From NCBI GenBank assembly GCA_903930745.1, contig CAIYZX010000109.1:1-13340 (forward strand): a stretch of 13,340 nucleotides of DNA, read 5' to 3'. Position numbers and translations under genes: made by a program. Under the pieces are notes generated by a model that worked only from the letters and a program-made list of their open reading frames with translations, had not been told where the DNA came from and ran no database searches. Every line of letters starts with the position of its first letter. Position 1 is the stretch's first letter. Shown one piece after another: positions 6,889-12,188 of the stretch. The stretch comes from an uncultured Chloroflexota bacterium (GTDB taxonomy: Bacteria; Chloroflexota; Limnocylindria; Limnocylindrales; CSP1-4).

Positions 6889-8331
6889 GTGCGAGATCTG
6901 ACGAGCCGTGCCCTCGACACGGCCACCGCGCTGGGCGCCACCTATGCCGATGTGCGGGTGGTGCGGCGCCTCGAGGAGTCGGTCACGATCAAGTCGACAC
7001 GCGTTGAGGGCGTGGCGTCCGGGGAGTCCGAGGGGTTCGGGGTCCGGGTCATCGTTGGCGGCGCGTGGGGGTTCGCGTCCAGCCACATCCTGACCACCGC
7101 GGAGGCGGACCGGGTTGCCGCCGAAGCCGTGCGGATCGCCCGCGCCTCGGCCACCGCCATCCGCCGGCCCGTGCTGCTGGACAACCGCCCGCCGGCCCGT
7201 GGCCGCTTCGAGACCGCCGTGGCGGAGGACCCCTTCGCCATGCCGCTGGACCGCAAGATCGCGGACCTGCTCGCGGCGGACCGGGCGATGAACGCGGTCA
7301 GGGGGATCGCCTGGACGGAGTCCGTCTACGCGGCCCAGCGCGACGAGAAGACCTTCGCGGCCTCAGACGGCTCGTACACGGAGCAGGTCATCACCCACAT
7401 CGGCGCGGGTCTCGAGGCCAACGCCGTGGCGGGCGACGAGCACCAGCGCCGCTCCTACCCGGACAACGGCGGCCTCTGGGCGTCGGCGGGCTACGAGCAC
7501 GTGCGTGCCATGGACCTCGAGGGCAACGCGGAGCGCGTGGCCTCGGAGGCCGTGGAGCTCCTGACCGCACCCACGCTCCCCGCCGGCACGCGGACCATCG
7601 TCCTGCACCCGTCCCAGCTGTACATGCAGGTCCACGAGTCCTGCGGCCACCCCACGGAGCTGGACCGCGCCTTCGGCACGGAGGCCTCCTACGCCGGCAC
7701 CAGCTTCCTGCTGCCGGACATGCTGGGCACCTTCCGCTACGGCTCCGACCTCGTGGACATCGTGGCGGACGCCACCGTCCCGGGCGGTCTCGGCTCCTTC
7801 GGCTGGGATGACGAGGGCGTCGCCGCCCAGTGCGTCCCGCTGGTCAAGGAGGGCATCTTCACGGGCTACCTCTCGTCCCGCGAGACCGCGCCGCGCATCG
7901 GCCGCGAGTCCGGCGGCGCCATGCGGGCGGACGGCTGGAACCGGATCCCGCTGATCCGGATGACCAACGTCAACCTCCTGCCCAAGCCCGGGATGACCTA
8001 CGAGCAGATCATCGAGGACACGGACGACGGCCTCATGTTCGAGACCAACCGCTCCTGGTCCATCGACGACCGGCGGCTGAACTTCCAGTTCGGCACGGAG
8101 ATCTGCCGCGAGATCAAGGGCGGCAAGCTGGGCCGGCTCTACCGGAACGGCACGTACACGGGCATCACGTACGAGCTGTGGCGCTCCATGGACGCCGTGG
8201 GCGACGCCTCGTCCTGGCGGATGTGGGCCACGCCCAACTGCGGCAAGGGTGAGCCCGGCCAGACCGGGCACGTGGGCCATGGCGCATCGGGCGCCCGGTT
8301 CCGCAACGTCCAGGTGGGGGTGATGTCGTGA
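6889..8331 (+). CDS. tldD: TldD-type metalloprotease subunit
   Basis: A 480-residue TldD homologue. TldD and TldE form a cytosolic complex that cleaves unfolded or modified peptides and, in E. coli, matures microcin B17 and degrades the CcdA antitoxin. The catalytic zinc motif HEXXXH is present as HESCGH (H249, E250, H254), followed by the conserved Cys of the C-terminal PNCGKGEPGQ loop (C451). GSFGWDDEG (302-310) is another family block. I place the start at GTG 6889: the frame is open to an ATG at 6793, but the domain begins at RDLTSRALDTATALGATYADVRV, and a TACCCT hexamer seven bases before this GTG suggests a leaderless start. The stop overlaps the next gene start (GTGA), so tldD and tldE are translationally coupled. 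The pair is divergent from the XRE-cupin regulator. Confidence 0.93.
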   Translation: MRDLTSRALDTATALGATYADVRVVRRLEESVTIKSTRVEGVASGESEGFGVRVIVGGAWGFASSHILTTAEADRVAAEAVRIARASATAIRRPVLLDNRPPARGRFETAVAEDPFAMPLDRKIADLLAADRAMNAVRGIAWTESVYAAQRDEKTFAASDGSYTEQVITHIGAGLEANAVAGDEHQRRSYPDNGGLWASAGYEHVRAMDLEGNAERVASEAVELLTAPTLPAGTRTIVLHPSQLYMQVHESCGHPTELDRAFGTEASYAGTSFLLPDMLGTFRYGSDLVDIVADATVPGGLGSFGWDDEGVAAQCVPLVKEGIFTGYLSSRETAPRIGRESGGAMRADGWNRIPLIRMTNVNLLPKPGMTYEQIIEDTDDGLMFETNRSWSIDDRRLNFQFGTEICREIKGGKLGRLYRNGTYTGITYELWRSMDAVGDASSWRMWATPNCGKGEPGQTGHVGHGASGARFRNVQVGVMS

Positions 8332-9686
8332 GCGCATCGCACGATGCAGAGGCCACGCTGCGGATCGCCGAGGAGGCCGTCCGTCTCGCCCAGGCCGCCG
8401 GTGCCACCGAGGCCGAGGCCTTCGTGGTGGCCGCCGATTCCTCGCTGACCCGCTTCGCCAACTCCGAGATCCACCAGAACGTGGCCGCCACGGAGATCTC
8501 CGTCAACCTGCGCGTGGCGCGGGGCCGGCGCGTTGGCGTCGTCTCCACGGGACGCGTGGACGCGGAGGGGCTCCTGGCCCTGGCATCCCGCGCGGTCGCC
8601 GTCGCGGGTGCCGTGGAGGAGCGCGACGACTGGGCGGGCCTGCCGTCCGCCGATGCCGCCGCTCCCCTGCCCGCCGCCTGGTCCTCTGGCACCGCGGGTG
8701 CAACCCCCGAGCTGCGGGCCGCGGGCGCGCGGGCCGTGATCGGCGCCGCCGATGCCGCGGGCGTCACCGCGTACGGCTCGTTCTCCACGGACGTGGAGGC
8801 CATCGCCGTGGCGAACAGCCGTGGGATCCGCGTGGCGGAGGAGCGGACCTCGTCGCAGCTGCTGACCGTGACCATGGGCCCGGACAACGGGACCGGGTAC
8901 GCGGAGGCGTGCGCCGTGGACGCCACCACCATCGACGCCGAGGCGCTGGGCCGCGAGGCCGCCGAACGGGCGCGCCGCTCCGCGAACCCCGTGGACATCG
9001 ATCCCGGCGACTATCCCGTGGTCCTGGACCGGTACGCCGTGGTGGACCTCGTGGACATGCTGGGCTACCTCGGGTTCTCCGGGCTTGCCGTGGAGGAGGA
9101 CCGCTCGTTCTTCGAGCCGGGCAAGCGCGTGGCCTCCCCGCTGATCTCCATCACGGACGACGGGCGCGATCCCGCCGGGCTCCCCGCGGGCTTCGACGCG
9201 GAGGGCGTGCCCAAGCAGCGCATCTCCCTGCTGGACGCCGGCGTCTGCCGGTCCGTGGTCCACGATGCGGCCACCGCCGCGAAGGCCGGCATCCCGTCCA
9301 CGGGCCACGGCCTCCCCGCGCCGAACACCTGGGGCCCCTTCCCCACCAACATGGTGATGGCCGCGGGTGACGCCTCGGACGAGGAGCTGCTCGCCGGTCT
9401 CGGCCGGGGCCTGCTCGTGACGCGGTTCCACTACACGAACCCGGTCCACGCGAAGCGCGCGGTGATCACGGGCATGACCCGCGACGGCACGTTCCTCGTG
9501 GAGGACGGGCGGATCGTGGGGCCGGTGCGGAACCTGCGGTTCACGATGTCGTATCTCGACGCGCTCTCCAACGTGGAGGCGGTGGGCCGCGAGCGGCGCT
9601 GCCTGCGCGGGATGCTGGGCGGGATGGTGGTCCCGTCGCTGCGGCTCTCGGCGTTCACCTTCACCGGCGCCACCCGGGCCGGGTAG
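8328..9686 (+). CDS. tldE: TldE/PmbA-type metalloprotease partner
   Basis: A 452-residue homologue of TldE (PmbA). It starts with GTG inside the GTGA that also ends tldD. Family features: the N-terminal alpha/beta domain (GATEAEAFVVAADSSLTRFA) where the TldD-like fold begins; the central block FFEPGKRVASPLISITDDG; and the C-terminal NVEAVGRERRC region. It lacks the HEXXXH zinc motif found in the partner, as expected, because TldE is the non-catalytic half of the heterodimer. The expected function is to shape the peptide chamber together with TldD. The tight coupling fits a 1:1 complex. The next gene starts 43 bases later and could be cotranscribed. Confidence 0.92.
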   Translation: MSASHDAEATLRIAEEAVRLAQAAGATEAEAFVVAADSSLTRFANSEIHQNVAATEISVNLRVARGRRVGVVSTGRVDAEGLLALASRAVAVAGAVEERDDWAGLPSADAAAPLPAAWSSGTAGATPELRAAGARAVIGAADAAGVTAYGSFSTDVEAIAVANSRGIRVAEERTSSQLLTVTMGPDNGTGYAEACAVDATTIDAEALGREAAERARRSANPVDIDPGDYPVVLDRYAVVDLVDMLGYLGFSGLAVEEDRSFFEPGKRVASPLISITDDGRDPAGLPAGFDAEGVPKQRISLLDAGVCRSVVHDAATAAKAGIPSTGHGLPAPNTWGPFPTNMVMAAGDASDEELLAGLGRGLLVTRFHYTNPVHAKRAVITGMTRDGTFLVEDGRIVGPVRNLRFTMSYLDALSNVEAVGRERRCLRGMLGGMVVPSLRLSAFTFTGATRAG

Positions 9687-9689
9687 CGG

Positions 9690-9710
9690 CTCGGCCTCGG
9701 CCTCGGCCTC
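9690..9710 (+). repeat. Short hexamer tandem repeat after tldE
   Basis: CTCGGC is repeated three times with a partial fourth copy directly after the tldE stop codon. It may be a minor slippage-prone tract. It lies outside coding sequence and has no evident function. Confidence 0.5.
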
Positions 9711-9729
9711 AACAGGGACAGGACGATCG

Positions 9730-10023
9730 ATGGGCGTCTCGGACCGGCAGAATCCGGCGGACATCACGCTCTACGCGGAGACGGACGGGTCCGTCACCGT
9801 GGACACGGGCGCGCGCTACGTGCCCGTGTCCGAGGGGGACCTGGAGCGGATCCTGGACCGCGTGGCGGCCGATGGCGGCGCGATCCACCTGTACGGTGGC
9901 TCGGGCCGGGCGGACGACGGGGATGACCCGGCGTACCGCGAGGCGGACCCGGCGATGAACGCCGCCGGCTGGGTGCTGGCCATGGCCGCGGAGCGCGGGC
10001 TGCAGGTGATCCGGGGCGAGTAG
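9730..10023 (+). CDS. Conserved-looking hypothetical protein, 97 residues
   Basis: I do not recognise this gene. It is a soluble, acidic protein without a signal peptide or membrane segment. Segments such as DITLYAETDGSVTVD, then GDLERILDRVAADGGAIHLYG, then MNAAGWVLAMAAERGLQVIRG alternate strand, helix, strand, helix, strand. This loosely resembles the periplasmic fold of ExbD/TolR, but the membrane anchor is missing and the likeness is only a pattern impression. It starts 43 bases after tldE on the same strand, with a weak AGGA eight bases before the ATG, and ends 67 bases before vapB, whose own operator follows. Codon use (G or C at third positions) matches the neighbours, supporting a real gene. 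Confidence 0.7.
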   Translation: MGVSDRQNPADITLYAETDGSVTVDTGARYVPVSEGDLERILDRVAADGGAIHLYGGSGRADDGDDPAYREADPAMNAAGWVLAMAAERGLQVIRGE

Positions 10024-10054
10024 GTCGCCGGACAGGTGGCCCGGGGCGGCCGAT

Positions 10055-10090
10055 GGTAGACGTCTACCCGTTTGATGGTAGATTTCCACC
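10055..10090 (+). promoter_or_regulatory. Two-copy operator of vapBC
   Basis: GGTAGACGTCTACC (10055-10068) is a perfect 14-base palindrome. A second, degenerate copy, GGTAGATTTCCACC, lies at 10077-10090, exactly 22 bases further on and touching the vapB ATG. Both are preceded by GAT. The spacing is about two helical turns, so two antitoxin dimers could bind the same DNA face. The second copy contains the likely -10 hexamer TAGATT (10079-10084), so binding would block transcription. This fits autorepression of toxin-antitoxin operons. Confidence 0.65.
10079..10084 (+). promoter_or_regulatory. -10-like hexamer for vapB
   Basis: TAGATT is followed by six bases and then the vapB ATG at 10091. 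There is no ribosome site in that gap, so the vapBC message is probably leaderless. It lies inside the second operator copy. Confidence 0.45.
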
Positions 10091-10357
10091 ATGAGCAGCC
10101 TCAACATCAAGAACGAGGAGACGGTGGCGCTGATCCGCGAGCTGGCGGACCGCCTTGGCGTCTCCATGACCGCGGCCGTGACGCAGGCGGTCCAGCACGA
10201 GCTCCGCCTGCAGAGCCTCACCGAGACGGAGATCGAGACCCGCGCGGCGGAGATGGAACGGGTCTGGCGATCCATCGGGGAGCTGCCCGGCGTTCGCGAA
10301 TACCTGCGCCAGGACTTCGACGAGATGCTCTACGACGAGCGGGGGCTGCCGAAGTGA
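10091..10357 (+). CDS. vapB: VapB-type antitoxin (Rv0623/PSK family)
   Basis: An 88-residue antitoxin. The N-terminus (SLNIKNEETVALIRELADRLGVSMTAAVTQAVQHEL, residues 3-38) matches the ribbon-helix-helix-like DNA-binding segment of the VapB family of which Rv0623 is an example. The acidic C-terminal part (QDFDEMLYDERGLPK) is the segment that binds and blocks the toxin in this family. It should repress its own promoter by binding the two palindromes just upstream. The stop codon overlaps the GTG start of vapC by four bases (GTGA), ensuring antitoxin is made first. Confidence 0.88.
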   Translation: MSSLNIKNEETVALIRELADRLGVSMTAAVTQAVQHELRLQSLTETEIETRAAEMERVWRSIGELPGVREYLRQDFDEMLYDERGLPK

Positions 10358-10821
10358 TCATCGACACCTCGGCGGTGGTCGCGCTGATCTTCGACGAGCC
10401 CGAGGCCGCTTTGTTCCGGCGCCTCATGGCCGCTGCACCCGCGTGCCGGATGTCCGCGGCCACCTACGTGGAGCTGTGCGCGGTGGTGGACGGCAGGCGT
10501 GACCCGGTGTTCAGCTCCGCGGTGGAGCATGCGCTCCGCGTTGCGCGGATCGAGATCGTTCCGTTCACGCCGGAGCAGGCGCGGCTGGCCAGGGAGGCGT
10601 ACCGGAGCTTCGGACGCGGCTCGGGGCACGCGGCGCAGCTCAACATGGGTGACTGCTTCGCCTACGCGCTGGCGCGCGACCTGGGCGAGCCGCTGCTCTT
10701 CAAGGGGCAGGACTTCGCGGTCACGGACATCGAGCTGGTCACGGAGCCGGATCCGCGACGGCGCCTGTCCGAGGAGCTGGCGGCGTACCTGGCGTCCAAG
10801 GGGGCCTCCGCCGCCGGCTGA
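10354..10821 (+). CDS. vapC: VapC-type PIN-domain ribonuclease toxin
   Basis: A 155-residue PIN-domain toxin that starts at GTG overlapping the vapB stop. Longer open sequence exists upstream in this frame, but it runs through vapB and is not used. The acidic Mg2+-binding residues are all visible: D4 (IIDTSAVVAL), E40 (TYVELCAVVD), D100 (NMGDCFAYALARD) and D120 (KGQDFAVTDIEL). VapC toxins cut RNA, often tRNA or rRNA, and are neutralised by VapB. The core ends near residue 128; a charged tail of about 25 residues follows, slightly longer than in minimal VapCs. Nothing suggests inactivation. Confidence 0.92.
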   Translation: MIIDTSAVVALIFDEPEAALFRRLMAAAPACRMSAATYVELCAVVDGRRDPVFSSAVEHALRVARIEIVPFTPEQARLAREAYRSFGRGSGHAAQLNMGDCFAYALARDLGEPLLFKGQDFAVTDIELVTEPDPRRRLSEELAAYLASKGASAAG

Positions 10822-10849
10822 CGGACGCCGCCTGCGAGGGCTGCGGGGA

Positions 10850-10855
10850 TACCCT
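10850..10855 (+). promoter_or_regulatory. -10-like hexamer for the leader ORF
   Basis: TACCCT sits six bases before the GTG of a 23-residue ORF and 29 bases after the vapC stop. It repeats the TACCCTCG arrangement seen before tldD, suggesting a separate leaderless transcript for the downstream kinase. Confidence 0.4.
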
Positions 10856-10861
10856 CGCGCC

Positions 10862-10933
10862 GTGTGGCGGGGTTCCCTGACAAACAAGTGCCCCGGTCGT
10901 TCTGGGGGGAAAGAACGCCCGGGGCGGGCATAG
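10862..10933 (+). CDS. Possible leader peptide ORF, 23 residues
   Basis: GTG to TAG encodes MWRGSLTNKCPGRSGGKERP followed by GRA. It begins six bases after a TACCCT hexamer, just like the tldD start, which is the main reason to suspect it is translated from a leaderless message. Most of its second half is the stem-loop at 10890-10925, so a ribosome translating the ORF would disrupt the hairpin. It ends 88 bases before the kinase start. It could be a regulatory leader peptide, or the open frame could be fortuitous in GC-rich DNA. No homologue is recognised. Confidence 0.3.
   Translation: MWRGSLTNKCPGRSGGKERPGRA
10890..10925 (+). other. Strong stem-loop between vapC and the kinase gene
   Basis: GCCCCGGTCGTTCT (10890-10903) pairs with AGAACGCCCGGGGC (10912-10925): a 14-bp stem with one mismatch around an 8-base loop, GGGGGGAA. 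On the plus strand no T-run follows, so it is not a typical terminator for vapC. On the minus strand a T-rich tail (ACTTGTTTGTC) follows, but no minus-strand gene ends here. It may be an attenuator in the 5' leader of the kinase. Confidence 0.55.
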
Positions 10934-11010
10934 TGTAATGGCACATGCGTGTCACTGTCGTGGGCTCTGCGCGGCCCAATACGGGATGCGCGGAGGTGGC
11001 TGCGTGCACG

Positions 11011-11020
11011 AGGAGGAGGG
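11011..11020 (+). promoter_or_regulatory. Ribosome binding site that fixes the kinase start
   Basis: AGGAGGAGGG lies immediately before the ATG at 11022. It is the clearest Shine-Dalgarno sequence on the plus strand here. It favours this ATG over the upstream in-frame ATGs at 10938 and 10986, which have no comparable site. Confidence 0.6.
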
Positions 11021-11021
11021 C

Positions 11022-11750
11022 ATGGAGGCCGACCGCTGGGGGCAGCGCTCGCTTCGTGGTGCCAGAGTGCCAACGGTGGTCCTGACGCTCGCCGCGGAGA
11101 TGGGCGTGGCCCCGGTGCTGGCCTGGCACAACGAGCTGGGTGGCATGACGTTCGCCCTGGGGACGGACCGGTACGTGAAGTGGAACCCGCTGACCACGGG
11201 CGTGGACCTGGCGCGGGAGCGTGACCGCCTGCGCTGGCTGGAGGGCCGGCACCCGGCCCCACGCGTGCTGGCCTGGGGCGAGGATGCGGAGGCGCAGTGG
11301 CTGGTGACGGCGGCGCTGGACGGAGACGTCGCCGTGGGCATGCCCTGGCGGGAGCGGCGGGCTGAGGCCATCGCGGCGATCGCCGCTGGGCTTCGGGCGC
11401 TCCACGCCGTGAGCATCGCGGACTTCCCTGCCGGCCTGACGGCCTCGTCATGGGTGGGCCGGCGCCCCGCGAACCTGGGGGACGCGCCGCCCATCGAGGA
11501 CCTGGTGCTGGTCCATGGCGACGCCTGCGCGCCCAACACGCTGATCACCGCGGACGGCGCGTGGACCGGGAACGTGGACTTCGGCGACCTGGCGGTGGGT
11601 GACCGGTGGGCGGACCTCGCGGTCGCGTCCCTGAGCCTGGACTGGAACTTCGGCGAGGGCCACCAGGACGAGCTGTTCGAGGCGTACGGGATCCAGCGAG
11701 ACGAAGAGAGGATCCGCTACTACCGCGCGCTCTGGGAGCAGGAGTCCTGA
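11022..11750 (+). CDS. APH(3')-like aminoglycoside phosphotransferase-family kinase
   Basis: A 242-residue kinase of the APH/choline-kinase fold. The nucleotide-binding Lys is K53 (RYVKWNP), with its partner E66 (ARERDRLRWLEG). The catalytic loop is HGDACAPN (H165, D167, N172), and the metal-binding Asp is D186 (NVDFGDLAVGDRWADLA). The HGDAC..N motif and the RYYRALWEQE C-terminus are characteristic of APH(3') enzymes, which phosphorylate the 3'-hydroxyl of kanamycin- and neomycin-type antibiotics. Compared with APH(3')-II as I know it, the helical region between LHAVSIADFPAG and DLVLVHGD is about 25 residues shorter, which may change the substrate. The start is set by the ribosome site at 11011-11020; this places K53 near the equivalent Lys of APH(3'). 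Whether it gives antibiotic resistance or phosphorylates another metabolite cannot be told from sequence. Confidence 0.87.
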   Translation: MEADRWGQRSLRGARVPTVVLTLAAEMGVAPVLAWHNELGGMTFALGTDRYVKWNPLTTGVDLARERDRLRWLEGRHPAPRVLAWGEDAEAQWLVTAALDGDVAVGMPWRERRAEAIAAIAAGLRALHAVSIADFPAGLTASSWVGRRPANLGDAPPIEDLVLVHGDACAPNTLITADGAWTGNVDFGDLAVGDRWADLAVASLSLDWNFGEGHQDELFEAYGIQRDEERIRYYRALWEQES

Positions 11751-11775
11751 CCGGCTTCGGGTGACGTCAGCCCCG

Positions 11776-12138
11776 TCAGGCCTGGGCCACGCAGAACTCG
11801 TTGCCCTCGGGATCCGCCATCACCGTCCAGCACAGCTTCTCGCCCAGCGCCCGCTGCGCGGTCACCGTGGCACCCAACGCCACGAGGCGCGCCACCTCGT
11901 CCGCCATGGAGTCCGCCCGCAGGTCCAGGTGGACCCGGTTCTTCACAGACTTGCGCTCCGGCACCTTCTGGAACAGCAGGTAGGGAGCGCCAGCAGGGGC
12001 GCCCTCGGCTGGGCCCAGTCCCACGTACTGCTCGTTCACCTCGTGGCGCTCGTACGTCCCCAGCGCCGCCTGCCAGAAGTCCACCACCGCGCCGTGATCG
12101 GCACAGTCGATCACGATCTCGGAGAAGCGCAGCCCCAT
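11776..12138 (-). CDS. VOC/glyoxalase-like domain protein
   Basis: A 120-residue protein of the vicinal oxygen chelate superfamily, mostly one Glyoxalase_6-like domain. It opens with the typical strand GLRFSEIVIDCADHGAVVDFWQAALG. Metal-site positions appear to be kept: KNRVHLDL (H70) in the central strand and DPEGNEFCV (E114) near the C-terminus. Members include glyoxalases, dioxygenases and antibiotic-binding resistance proteins; this one could equally be a binding protein. GGGAGGGAG five or more bases before the ATG is a good ribosome site. It is convergent with the kinase gene (25-base gap) and follows the R3H-protein gene on its own strand by 50 bases, so it may be cotranscribed with the latter. 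Confidence 0.87.
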   Translation of the reverse strand: MGLRFSEIVIDCADHGAVVDFWQAALGTYERHEVNEQYVGLGPAEGAPAGAPYLLFQKVPERKSVKNRVHLDLRADSMADEVARLVALGATVTAQRALGEKLCWTVMADPEGNEFCVAQA

Positions 12139-12188
12139 CGGATCTCCCTCCCGCTCGTCTTGTCGGTCGCCGGCGTCGTGGCCGTCGT

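Noticed and set aside
8139..9767. A 542-codon open frame on the minus strand
   Set aside because: It is antisense to tldE and the end of tldD, with biased composition and no recognisable domain.
10890..10925. Intrinsic terminator for vapC
   Set aside because: The stem is strong but no T-run follows on the plus strand, so I list it as a stem-loop of uncertain role.
10924..11000. A tRNA-like start (GGGCATAGTGTAATGGCAC) resembling the D-arm of a Gln or Glu tRNA
   Set aside because: No anticodon arm or T-loop (GTTCGA-type) follows at the right distance, and no closing acceptor stem is visible.
10938..11021. Alternative kinase start at the ATG at 10938, adding 28 residues
   Set aside because: The extension is Cys/His/Gly-rich, unlike the family, and has no ribosome site; the AGGAGGAGGG just before 11022 and the Lys position match the shorter form.
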